This document shows positions 5,607 to 13,006 of a stretch of DNA of 14,636 nt, piece after piece. Position 1 is the stretch's first letter; each line of letters opens with the position of its first letter. The notes under the pieces were generated by a model, which searched no databases, was not told where the DNA came from, and was given only the letters and a program-made list of their open reading frames with translations. Position numbers and translations under genes: made by a program. The stretch covers positions 1-14,636 of the forward strand of contig JAHDDN010000104.1 of the NCBI GenBank assembly GCA_020629335.1. The letters run 5' to 3'. Source of the stretch: Chitinophagales bacterium. GTDB taxonomy: Bacteria > Bacteroidota > Bacteroidia > Chitinophagales > UBA2359.

Positions 5607-6767
5607 TTATGTCATTCTTGCATAGGCTTTTAACCAACGATTTGGAATATCTTCTCTGCAAGCTTGAAGATAATCAGAATAAGAGCAAGGTACTAATTGA
5701 AACGCAGAACTTTCTACATTGGTTGGGACTTTCATCCACCAACGCTCACTTTTTTTACTTTTCAAAAAGATGAGTTCATAGTCGCCATTGGAGATATTGA
5801 CGACGTATTTATTACAGGATTTTTCGTCAAATTCTGGATATTCGTGCTTTCTAATAGAATAACCTTCTATGAAATACCAAATCATTTGGGCGAGTAATTG
5901 GGCGGTTTTGTTGTCTCTGTCGAACCATGGGTTATAATCGTAGAAACCGATGGAGGATACTCTATCACTCAAGCCTGAATATCGGGCAAGCTTGCATGCT
6001 TCTACTGCTGTAAAGCCGTTTGGTGTGGCTTTTTTAACACCTGGCGCATCATTTTGACAAATGGCGCTCATATCAAAAGAGATAAGATGAGAATTTCTTA
6101 CAATTGGCTCAAAATCTTCCATTTTGTCTTTGAAAATCGCTAATCTATGGCAATCATAGCCTAAATTATCTAGTGTTTTATAGATAATTGGATTTACGAG
6201 GAAGTGCTGGAAGCCTACTTGGGTATATTCGGATATATAAGATGGATCGTGATCGAATAGCTTATATAAAAAAGACTCGCTACTTGGATGGGTATCTTTA
6301 TTCAATAAGTCGATTTGTTCGTCTATGACGACCATATTCACGATGGTATTTAGCTTTTCGTAAGCTTCAAACTGTCCATAGGTTAGGTCATGCGTACCTC
6401 CAATGATGATAGGGAGTACTTTTTGCTCAAGGCATCTTTCGACCACTTCTTTTAGGGCTACTTCTGTATCTCTAAGTGTTGCGCCTGCTTTGATATTACC
6501 TATATCGACTAATTTTAGGTCTGGATACCAATTGTATAATTTGTACAACTGGCTTCTGACCGCATTGGGAGCTGCTGCACAGCCAGAATCCTCCTCTGCT
6601 TCATGATCTGCTTCTACGCCTATAATGGCTATATTTGCATCATCTAGATTATGTTGGCCTTTTTCGGTCAACTTATTGAGTATTTGCTTGCCTATTTGAT
6701 GGGTGTGCAAGCTATCTATATCGATGACTTTATTCAAGTCAATTGGACTTAGGAAATCTTCTAACAT
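5607..6767 (-). CDS. Arginase/formimidoylglutamase-fold protein with degraded metal site
   Basis: The protein is a ureohydrolase fold by its ordered motifs, but most of the dimanganese ligands are changed. Numbering from this ATG, the first motif is G123-G-T-H126-D. The second, normally DAHxD, reads D149-E-Q-I-D153, with the histidine lost. The third, normally DxD, reads D232-M-S234 in SFDMSAI, losing the second aspartate. Downstream, NDAPG..KATPNGFTAVEACKLARYSG and AQMIWYFIEGYSIRK match a Bacteroidota-specific group often labelled formimidoylglutamase or arginase. True arginase or HutG activity is therefore doubtful; a structural, binding or altered catalytic role is possible. I chose ATG 6767. 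A TTG 14 codons upstream (6809) extends the frame through a DnaA-box-like sequence and adds no conserved residues. It is transcribed alone, divergent from the FG-GAP gene. Confidence 0.82.
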   Translation of the reverse strand: MLEDFLSPIDLNKVIDIDSLHTHQIGKQILNKLTEKGQHNLDDANIAIIGVEADHEAEEDSGCAAAPNAVRSQLYKLYNWYPDLKLVDIGNIKAGATLRDTEVALKEVVERCLEQKVLPIIIGGTHDLTYGQFEAYEKLNTIVNMVVIDEQIDLLNKDTHPSSESFLYKLFDHDPSYISEYTQVGFQHFLVNPIIYKTLDNLGYDCHRLAIFKDKMEDFEPIVRNSHLISFDMSAICQNDAPGVKKATPNGFTAVEACKLARYSGLSDRVSSIGFYDYNPWFDRDNKTAQLLAQMIWYFIEGYSIRKHEYPEFDEKSCNKYVVNISNGDYELIFLKSKKSERWWMKVPTNVESSAFQLVPCSYSDYLQACREDIPNRWLKAYARMT

Positions 6768-6792
6768 TTGAAATAAATTAAGTGTTTTATAG

Positions 6793-6801
6793 TTATCCAC
6801 A
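6793..6801 (+). other. Perfect DnaA-box nonamer
   Basis: TTATCCACA is an exact match to the DnaA box and lies in the short divergent region between the arginase-fold gene and the FG-GAP gene. A single exact match has roughly a one-in-ten chance of occurring in a window this size, and there is no cluster or origin-type neighbour (dnaA, dnaN). It could titrate DnaA, or be coincidence. Confidence 0.3.
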
Positions 6802-6879
6802 CAATACAAAGCCTTATAAATGACAACTTTAGGTTATTAAGGCTAAATTAATCCTTAAATATACAAAAATACCTATAAA

Positions 6880-9057
6880 ATGAGGATCATTACAGTATTT
6901 GTTATCATTATTTTTTTCATGAATGGCATAAATTCTCATGCTCAGTTTTACTGGCCTCGCATAGCGCCTATTAATGTGCAAGAAAATGGGGCTAATTTAG
7001 CCTACCCTTTAGGAGGAGGTATGAATAATCCACAATTTTCACCTATTGATGTGAATAATGATGGCTTAGATGATCTTTTTATTTTTGATAGAAGTAATGG
7101 GCATGTCAATATTTTCACGAATGATGGTATAGTTGGCCAAATAGCTTATACTCATGCGCCTGACTATGCCTCCGCTTTTCCACTAATGAGCGATTGGGCC
7201 TTACTCAAGGACTATAATATGGATGGGCTGCCAGATATTTTCACTTATAATAGTGGTGGATTTAGCGTGTTTAAGGCATCGGAGAATACAGAGGGAGAAT
7301 TGGACTTTGAGTTAGTAAAAGACGAGCTTCTGTATGAGGGTTTTAGTGGGATCATTGGGATATTTGTGTCCAGTGTGGATATACCTGCTGTGGTGGATGT
7401 TAATGAGGATGGGGATATAGATATACTTACCTTTAATTCCAATGGTGGGGTCGTAGAATATTTTGAAAATCAGTCGCAAGAATTATATGGTCATTCAGAT
7501 AGCCTTGTTTATGAGCGATTGGATAGATGTTGGGGGAATTTTTATGAGACCAGTACCAGTCATGTGGTTGTTTTGGATACGACTTGTACAGGCGGAATGC
7601 AGGGAAATAATACGAGTAGACATGCTGGCTCTGCTTTAGTCGCTTTTGATGCGGATGGAGATGAGGATAAAGACTTATTGCTATCGGATGTGTCTTTTCC
7701 ATTAATGAATTTATTGACGAATGGAGGCGACTTAGATTATGCCAATATAAGCGCTCAGGATAGTCTCTTTCCAGCAAATGATATCGCTGTTAATCTCTAC
7801 AATTTCCCTGCGGCCTTTTATTTGGATGTGGATAATGATGAGTTGAATGATCTATTAATTGCCCCCAATCAGCGCCAATTCGCACTTAATAAAGACCATG
7901 TATGGCATTATAAAAATACAGGCAGTAGCTCAGAAGCTATATTCGAATGGCAAGAAGAGGCTTTTTTAATCGGTGATATGATTGATGTGGGAGAACGTTC
8001 TTACCCTAGTTGGGTAGATTACAATAATGATGGTCTATTGGATTTATTAGTGGGTAATTATGGCTATTTTGATCTAAGTGACACAAGCTATACAGCTAGC
8101 CTAACGCTTTATGAAAATGTGGGGAGTTTAGACGAGCCTGCTTTTGAGCTTATTTCAACTGATTTTTCAAATTTGAGCCAGTATGGCCTATTTGGGATTT
8201 ATCCAAGCTTTGGCGATATGGATGGAGATGGAGATACGGATATGATTGCTGGGGATAGTCAGGGGTTTTTGCACTATTTTGAGAATACTGCTGGAGCATC
8301 TGCCCCTATGGAATTAGTCGAGCATTCACTTTACTTTTTAGAAGTAGATAATGGGGATGTGGCGGCTCCTTGCCTGTATGATGTAGATAGTGATGGCCTA
8401 TTAGATCTAATTATTGGAGAGAAGGCTGGAAAATTGAACCATTTGCGTAATAGCAGTATGGGAAATGAGTTAAGCTTTACTACTGAATCTACTTTTTGGG
8501 GATCAGTGGACGTGCGACAAAATAATTTTCCCTTTGGCTATAGTAGCCCTTTTATATTTGAGGAAGATGGACAACGATATTTACTGGTCAATACTTATGT
8601 GGGTAACATCTACTTATACACCGATCTTGATCAGGCGGAATTTACATTGCTGACAACCAATTTTTCAGCTATTGATGAAGGAGGTGTAGGTGGTATTAGT
8701 ATAGCTGATCTATATGGAAGTGGGAAGCCTACGCTTTGTGTTGGTAATCATAGAGGCGGAATAGCCTTATTTGGAGGAAATGCCATTACCCCAAATGACA
8801 ACATAACTGCTCATTCAATGATGAATATCTTCCCGAATCCCAGTAACGGACAGTTCAATATCACCCTGAATGAGGATGATTTCCCAGAAGAAGTACAAAT
8901 AGAAATTCGAAACACCCAAGGTGCTTTAGTGGGCACTAAACAAACTCGTAATGGGGGTCAACTATCAATTAGTCTACTCAATGCCTCTAAAGGCTTGTAC
9001 ATTTGTAGCATCCTCAGTGATCAAGGACGCTCAACTCAGAAAATCATGGTATTTTAA
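6880..9057 (+). CDS. Secreted FG-GAP/VCBS repeat beta-propeller protein with T9SS sorting domain
   Basis: This 725-residue exported protein has a signal peptide (1-21, ending SHA). About nine FG-GAP/VCBS-like repeats follow, each with an Asp-rich calcium loop of DxNxDGxxD type, at about residues 57 (DVNNDGLDD), 111, 173, 257, 316, 380, 446 (DMDGDGDTD), 501 and 610; the last, DLYGSGKPT, is degenerate. They should form one or more calcium-stabilised beta-propellers of the integrin-alpha type. A type A T9SS sorting domain closes the protein (about 647-725; MNIFPNPSNGQFNI ... SKGLYICSILSDQGRSTQKIMVF). Repeats of this kind bind proteins or polysaccharides at the surface; no hydrolase domain is present, so an adhesive or ligand-binding role is inferred. 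It is a single gene converging on the MbnH-like operon, whose last stop is 17 bases away, with no clear terminator between. Confidence 0.92.
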   Translation: MRIITVFVIIIFFMNGINSHAQFYWPRIAPINVQENGANLAYPLGGGMNNPQFSPIDVNNDGLDDLFIFDRSNGHVNIFTNDGIVGQIAYTHAPDYASAFPLMSDWALLKDYNMDGLPDIFTYNSGGFSVFKASENTEGELDFELVKDELLYEGFSGIIGIFVSSVDIPAVVDVNEDGDIDILTFNSNGGVVEYFENQSQELYGHSDSLVYERLDRCWGNFYETSTSHVVVLDTTCTGGMQGNNTSRHAGSALVAFDADGDEDKDLLLSDVSFPLMNLLTNGGDLDYANISAQDSLFPANDIAVNLYNFPAAFYLDVDNDELNDLLIAPNQRQFALNKDHVWHYKNTGSSSEAIFEWQEEAFLIGDMIDVGERSYPSWVDYNNDGLLDLLVGNYGYFDLSDTSYTASLTLYENVGSLDEPAFELISTDFSNLSQYGLFGIYPSFGDMDGDGDTDMIAGDSQGFLHYFENTAGASAPMELVEHSLYFLEVDNGDVAAPCLYDVDSDGLLDLIIGEKAGKLNHLRNSSMGNELSFTTESTFWGSVDVRQNNFPFGYSSPFIFEEDGQRYLLVNTYVGNIYLYTDLDQAEFTLLTTNFSAIDEGGVGGISIADLYGSGKPTLCVGNHRGGIALFGGNAITPNDNITAHSMMNIFPNPSNGQFNITLNEDDFPEEVQIEIRNTQGALVGTKQTRNGGQLSISLLNASKGLYICSILSDQGRSTQKIMVF

Positions 9058-9073
9058 TCTGTCAAGTTAGGTG

Positions 9074-10180
9074 CTAATCAAAAGGATTAGCGTAAGCAGG
9101 GTTCGTAACTAAGGTGGAGTCTGTCAAGGACAACAAAAACTCCTTCAAAGCTTGTAACTCATATTCTTCCAGAAAATTCCCTCCACCATTTTCAATGAAG
9201 TCTGTTTCCGCAATAATATCCAAAGTAGGCGATTCTTTCACATGCTCATTATAAAACTCTAAAACCTCATCTAAAGTCTCAAATCGACCATCGTGCATAT
9301 ACGGAGCAGTAAAGGCGAGGTTTAGCAGTGTAGGTGTCTTGAATAAGCCATTATCACTTGTGTTTCCTGTCACGCCTCCTAAACCCAAATCAGCAAAATC
9401 TTCAGGATTACTCACCTCATCCAAGCCATTATTTCTAAATACAAAATCAGTAAAGATCATCCCATCTAAACTATGACAGTGCAAACAACTAGAAACCAAA
9501 TGCTGCTTGTATAAGTCATAGCCCTCTAATTCACCATCACTCAAAAAAACACTCGAACCAGCCACTGAAGCCAATCGAAAGCGATAGTCAACCGATATGA
9601 TCGAACGCAAAAATTGCGCAATGGCTTTAGTCGTTAATTCCTGCGTAATTTCTTCCGCATTAAATGCCTCCTTAAACATACGCTGATAGATCGTATCTAT
9701 GTTCAATTTCTCCTCAATATTCTCCCAGGTATCCGCTAATTCAATCGGATTAATCACCGGCTCAATCGCCTGCTCCTCTAAAGAACCAGCTCTACCATCC
9801 CAAGTAAAACGATCCCAAAACACCAAATTGAATAAAGGCATGGAATTACGAGTTCCTTCTATCCCATGTATACCTGCATCTACTGGCGTATTGGTACCAA
9901 AACCAAACTCTTGCTTATGACAACTGGCACAGGCCATCGAGCCATCTGCCGAAAGAATCGGATCATAAAATATACGACGACCTAATTCCACTCCCTCCAC
10001 TGTCAAAGGGTTATCAGCAGGAATATTAGGCGCAGGAAAGCCAGAGGGTATATCCAACTCATAAGGAGTTTGAGTATACTCGCCACCACCGCCATCATCC
10101 TCGTCTTCATCAGGCTTACAGCAAGCAAAGACTAACATGGCCATCACTGCTGTCAATATCATTATTTTAGACCAACTCAT
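9074..10180 (-). CDS. MbnH/MauG-like diheme cytochrome c peroxidase-family lipoprotein
   Basis: This 368-residue protein begins with a lipoprotein signal (MLVFAC at 15-20, lipid attachment at C20 or C21) and an acidic, Gly-rich linker. Two heme c sites are seen: C84-A-S-C87-H88 and C232-L-H-C235-H236. Family motifs include FTWDGRAGSLEEQA (125-138) and KTPTLLNLAFTAPYMHDGRFETLDEVL (split around 281-307), with Met295 as a candidate axial ligand. These match the diheme peroxidase superfamily that includes CcpA, MauG and MbnH. The gene directly downstream (25-base gap) of an MbnP homologue points to the MbnH role: oxidising a Trp in MbnP to kynurenine by way of high-valent diheme iron. The location is the periplasm, tethered to a membrane. 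Start ATG 10180 is fixed by the lipoprotein signal. An ordinary hydrogen peroxide-reducing CcpA role is the alternative. Confidence 0.9.
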   Translation of the reverse strand: MSWSKIMILTAVMAMLVFACCKPDEDEDDGGGGEYTQTPYELDIPSGFPAPNIPADNPLTVEGVELGRRIFYDPILSADGSMACASCHKQEFGFGTNTPVDAGIHGIEGTRNSMPLFNLVFWDRFTWDGRAGSLEEQAIEPVINPIELADTWENIEEKLNIDTIYQRMFKEAFNAEEITQELTTKAIAQFLRSIISVDYRFRLASVAGSSVFLSDGELEGYDLYKQHLVSSCLHCHSLDGMIFTDFVFRNNGLDEVSNPEDFADLGLGGVTGNTSDNGLFKTPTLLNLAFTAPYMHDGRFETLDEVLEFYNEHVKESPTLDIIAETDFIENGGGNFLEEYELQALKEFLLSLTDSTLVTNPAYANPFD

Positions 10181-10205
10181 TCAGTGTCTGTTTTAGTATT
10201 CCTTA

Positions 10206-10943
10206 TTACTCTACTATTGAAAACATAGCAGCAAAATTATCCGCTACTGCTTCCGCTAAAGGCAAATTATTACCTGTATGGGTAGACCTAGTGGCACTAT
10301 CTTCAGTAATCGTCAAACCATCAAATAGCTTCGTATAGTCAATATCTACATTAACGGTGAACTTACCATTAGAAGCATCAGCATGCGTCATTAAATCTAT
10401 ATTTTTCAATAACTCATCCTTGCCGATATGCAGTAAAACAGCCGAATCTGTTTCGCCATCAGCATCTGTATCTATTTGCCCCTCTAATTTAAGAAAGATA
10501 TAGCCAGAATCCCAACCCCAATACATACTAGGTGTTTGACTTGCTAATGGATGACCTGCTTCCCATACGGCTGGATCTCCATGATTAATTTCCTCACTTA
10601 CCCCCAAATCAAAACTGACTCGATGCAAATGATCTGATTCTATCTCACCGATCTCATAAGCCGCTGTCTCATCACTACGCAATAGCAAATATTGATCACT
10701 AAAGCGCTCAATCACGCCCCCCGCATCATCATAAGTCACCACATCTGACAAATACATCATGGCCAAGGAAGGCACAAACAATTTACCATCTAACTGATAG
10801 CTATTACCGTACACCAAAGCCTCACTCCCCATCTGGTGATTAAATTTCAGCTCCAATACATTGCTTTCCTCTTTATCACCACAACCGCTTAGTATCATCA
10901 TACCTAAGCCTGCCGCCATCATAAAAAATGTGAATATTCTCAT
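10206..10943 (-). CDS. MbnP-like copper-binding lipoprotein, partner of the MbnH-like enzyme
   Basis: The product is 245 residues with a clear lipobox L18-S-G-C21. The mature part fits the MbnP family: an N-terminal ELKFNHQMG strand (His36), a central LHRVSFDLGVSEEINHGDP segment (104-124), and the signature HPLASQTPSMYWGWDSGYIFLKLEG (131-155, split by family at SMYWGW), followed by an Asp loop DTDADGETD (158-166) and VNVDIDYTKLF. In characterised MbnP/CorA-type proteins a tryptophan is converted to kynurenine and helps bind copper. Trp142 and Trp144 of YWGW, or Trp127, are the candidates here. It lies 4 bases after the outer-membrane barrel gene and 25 before the MbnH-like gene, so it is in one operon. 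The role is probably surface or periplasmic copper capture. The family assignment is strong; the modification is inferred. Confidence 0.87.
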   Translation of the reverse strand: MRIFTFFMMAAGLGMMILSGCGDKEESNVLELKFNHQMGSEALVYGNSYQLDGKLFVPSLAMMYLSDVVTYDDAGGVIERFSDQYLLLRSDETAAYEIGEIESDHLHRVSFDLGVSEEINHGDPAVWEAGHPLASQTPSMYWGWDSGYIFLKLEGQIDTDADGETDSAVLLHIGKDELLKNIDLMTHADASNGKFTVNVDIDYTKLFDGLTITEDSATRSTHTGNNLPLAEAVADNFAAMFSIVE

Positions 10944-10947
10944 AATA

Positions 10948-11901
10948 TTATTTAAAGTAGTAGTTAATAGAAATTTTTATTTGATTTTTTCGCTCTAATT
11001 GCTGCCCCAATAAGTTATTCATGACAGGTACCGCATATTGCCCTTTCAATGAAAAAACATCCAAAAAACGCAAACTCGCCCCCAAGGAAGCCCATAAGAG
11101 TTGCCCCCCTGTATCTTCCCCACTTTTCAACTCGTCCATCAGCAATTTCCCATCCAACTCATCGCTCTCCACATACACATATTGCGCCTCCGCAAAAGGC
11201 TTAATATTCAAGCCATTCTTCAAAGCCACTGGATAAGAAAGACGAAGTTGACTCTCCAATTGGTTGCCAAAGCGATAACGATATTTGTTCTTCGTATAAT
11301 AAAGATAACTCGATTCCCATTGCACCCCTATTCGCCCCATATATTCATAGCCCAAATAAGCTCGATAAGTCCAACTACCGACACCCGCCTGAAAATGCGG
11401 CTCCAATTCACTCGCCTCACTAAAACCCTCATATTCTCCCAATGGCAAATGTACGCCTCCACCAATGATCGCTAAATGATAAGCATTCGACTCCTGCTGA
11501 AAAATACGACTATCATAAGCCACATACTTCAATTGCAATACTGGATCAGCTAAAGCACGCTCTCGCACTACCAATGTATCTGCTATCATCCGCCGATTAT
11601 CACGCATACCCACATCCAACTCCACCCAATACTGCTTATTCAAGCCATAAAGCGCATGAATACCCAAAGAACGATAAAACTCCACGGAATCAGTAAAAGG
11701 ATCATACAAATGATGCTGATGAGGCGACACATTCAACTTAGCTGGATCATAACGGTGAAATAACAAATAACGCAAAGCCCCTTCATGGCGCTCCGATCCA
11801 TACAATAAAGACAATCGATTCTCCAATAATGTTTCTTGCCCAGACAAATTATCTAGCACAAAAAAACAACACAAAAACAGTATTAAAAATGTTTTTTTCA
11901 A
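10948..11901 (-). CDS. Outer-membrane beta-barrel protein, first gene of the MbnP/MbnH operon (TTG start)
   Basis: The 317-residue product has a signal peptide (1-20, ending NLSG) and alternating amphipathic strands to a terminal INYYFK, as in outer-membrane barrels of the small 'transporter' (phenol-degradation-like meta) type; GGGVHLPLGEYEGF and HFQAGVGSW are typical barrel-family turns. Residues 61-64 are HQHH in VSPHQHHLYDPFTDS, a potential metal-binding loop between the signal region and the first barrel strands. The only start compatible with the signal peptide is TTG at 11901, because the frame has TAA five codons upstream and no ATG before the signal. TTG is unusual and may lower translation. 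Four-base spacing to the MbnP gene suggests coupled translation. Copper passage or docking for MbnP is inferred from context; the family is otherwise poorly defined. Confidence 0.78.
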   Translation of the reverse strand: MKKTFLILFLCCFFVLDNLSGQETLLENRLSLLYGSERHEGALRYLLFHRYDPAKLNVSPHQHHLYDPFTDSVEFYRSLGIHALYGLNKQYWVELDVGMRDNRRMIADTLVVRERALADPVLQLKYVAYDSRIFQQESNAYHLAIIGGGVHLPLGEYEGFSEASELEPHFQAGVGSWTYRAYLGYEYMGRIGVQWESSYLYYTKNKYRYRFGNQLESQLRLSYPVALKNGLNIKPFAEAQYVYVESDELDGKLLMDELKSGEDTGGQLLWASLGASLRFLDVFSLKGQYAVPVMNNLLGQQLERKNQIKISINYYFK

Positions 11902-12013
11902 TAAGCTATATTTTTAATTATTAGGGCGCATCCATGCGTTTGTAAAGGCGAGTGCGCAGCACGAGCCAATTAATCATTATGCATTCATCATTAATCATTC
12001 GCCGAAGGCGCAT

Positions 12014-12148
12014 GGTCGGGCTGTCCACTCTTATGCGGCTATGTGCCTGCTACTACGCTAAGGCGCACTTGTCTGCCCTGCGGGCCAGCCTGCGTCCGCC
12101 TAAGCTCCGTAAGCAGCCCCATGAACGCCACATACCGCTACCATCCCT
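12014..12148 (+). repeat. Dispersed 135-bp repeat, copy 2
   Basis: This is the + strand counterpart of the repeat at 5377-5510 (minus strand), about 81% identical along its full length with sharp shared ends. The most conserved blocks are GGTCGGGCTGTCC, TTATGCGGCT, ACTTGTCTGCC, GGCCAGCCTGCGTCC, TCCGTAAG and CATACCGCTACCATCCCT. The central hairpin GCCC-TGC-GGGC pairs as in copy 1 with a compensatory base-pair change. The two copies are in opposite orientation. Confidence 0.85.
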
Positions 12149-12160
12149 TGCGCATTTATT

Positions 12161-12192
12161 AGTATTGGGTAGCAAGTATTGAGTAGTAAGTA
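12161..12192 (+). repeat. Short 14-base tandem repeat
   Basis: Two 14-base units, AGTATTGGGTAGCA and AGTATTGAGTAGTA, are followed by a partial third (AGTA). They differ at two positions. The tract lies 12 bases after the dispersed repeat and has no coding role. Confidence 0.6.
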
Positions 12193-12248
12193 CATTTTTT
12201 TAAAGCCGATTCATCTTAAACGGCCTTAGCGTTTTTTGGCATTAGTAG

Positions 12249-12269
12249 GGACGTTGCACTGCAACGTCC
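12249..12269. repeat. Perfect 10-bp palindrome of GTAGGGACG type
   Basis: GGACGTTGCA (12249-12258) and TGCAACGTCC (12260-12269) flank one C. It is preceded by GTAG, like the GTAGGGGCGC hairpin on the minus strand at 5509-5581, so the two may belong to one class of GTAGGG extragenic palindromes. It lies 55 bases past the stop of the CPBP protease gene, but there is no T-run, so it is not a standard terminator. Confidence 0.7.
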
Positions 12270-12324
12270 ACCTGCATCGAGTATTAACGTAAAAAGAAAC
12301 TAATATCGTTTGTCCGCAACCAAC

Positions 12325-12915
12325 CTAAACTCTCATTTTCTTCAACAAGTAATAAAACATCACCACATCAAACAAGAAGTGCCCCATAATAGCCGCTATC
12401 AAACCATACCACTCGCACAAATATCCCAAACCAGCACTCATCAATACCATCAACACGCCATAAGCAAAAACACTCAAACTTGTCGGATTCAAATAACCAT
12501 GTATCGCCACAAATACCACCGATGTAATCCATACTCCCATATCCATAGAACCTAACCAGCCAGTCAATAGCGGTTGTATCGCTCCTCTAAAAAACACCTC
12601 TTCCCCAAATCCAGCACAAAAAGAAAAGAAAACCGCATCCATCATCCGCAAACTCTTATCCTGAAATAACAACTTCAAATGGGAGCTTAACTCCTTGGCT
12701 AAACCAAAATTAACTGCTACTAAGGCCACTAAACCAGTCAATACACCATAAATAGCGCCTATACCCAACTGCTCATATATAGGCGAATCGCCAAATAGCA
12801 ATAAATCCAATGGACGACGATGTAAAAGCAAAAAGTTGAGTATCATCCCCACAAAAGAAAAACCAATAATTGTCACCCAGCTTAACTGGTATAGCATACG
12901 CTTGCTTACTTCCAT
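12325..12915 (-). CDS. CPBP-family intramembrane metalloprotease (CAAX protease/Abi type)
   Basis: This 196-residue integral membrane protein has roughly six hydrophobic segments (about 11-31, 51-70, 92-103, 128-140, 147-166 and 171-190). The three CPBP motifs are present: E105-E106-V-F-F-R110, H139 in FVAIHGYLNP, and H179-F-L-F-D183 in MGHFLFDVVMF. The glutamate and histidines form the intramembrane metal site. Members include Rce1-type prenyl-protein proteases and bacterial proteins for bacteriocin immunity or abortive infection, but most are uncharacterised, and bacteria lack prenylated CAAX substrates. All catalytic residues are intact, so activity is expected. At about 200 residues it is a minimal family member. 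It is transcribed alone, and its upstream region faces the large stem-loop at 13007-13146. Confidence 0.88.
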   Translation of the reverse strand: MEVSKRMLYQLSWVTIIGFSFVGMILNFLLLHRRPLDLLLFGDSPIYEQLGIGAIYGVLTGLVALVAVNFGLAKELSSHLKLLFQDKSLRMMDAVFFSFCAGFGEEVFFRGAIQPLLTGWLGSMDMGVWITSVVFVAIHGYLNPTSLSVFAYGVLMVLMSAGLGYLCEWYGLIAAIMGHFLFDVVMFYYLLKKMRV

Positions 12916-13006
12916 TGAATACCTGCTTTATTTTCGGCTTAAAATATTACTTTTGGTAGAGTAATGATAGACTTTTCATTATCTAACCAAACTTTAAGTA
13001 GCTAAA

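Larger units (their letters stand above)
11902..12324. other. Gene-free region with several repeats
   Basis: I see no credible gene here. Contents in order: a short CGCAT/ATGCG hairpin and a low-complexity stretch with two TTAATCATT copies (11936-12000), the second copy of the dispersed repeat (12014-12148), a 14-base tandem repeat (12161-12192), a 7-bp stem AAAGCCG/CGGCCTT (12202-12227) followed by a T-rich run on the + strand, and a perfect palindrome (12249-12269). A 76-codon + strand ORF at 11952-12182 is translated repeat sequence without a domain and is rejected. No clear promoter for the 11901 operon was found. Confidence 0.75.

Noticed and set aside
6768..6809. TTG-initiated 14-residue extension of the arginase-fold protein
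   Set aside because: It adds no conserved sequence and ATG 6767 is well placed. TTG is possible but less likely.
9073..9091. Hairpin GCTAATC-AAAAG-GATTAGC between the convergent FG-GAP and MbnH-like genes
   Set aside because: It overlaps the MbnH-like stop codon, has only a 7-bp stem, and lacks a U-tract in either direction, so I do not call it a terminator.
11952..12182. 76-codon plus-strand ORF
   Set aside because: It covers the second copy of the same repeat. Its reading frame does not correspond to that of the ORF over copy 1 throughout, and it has no domain.
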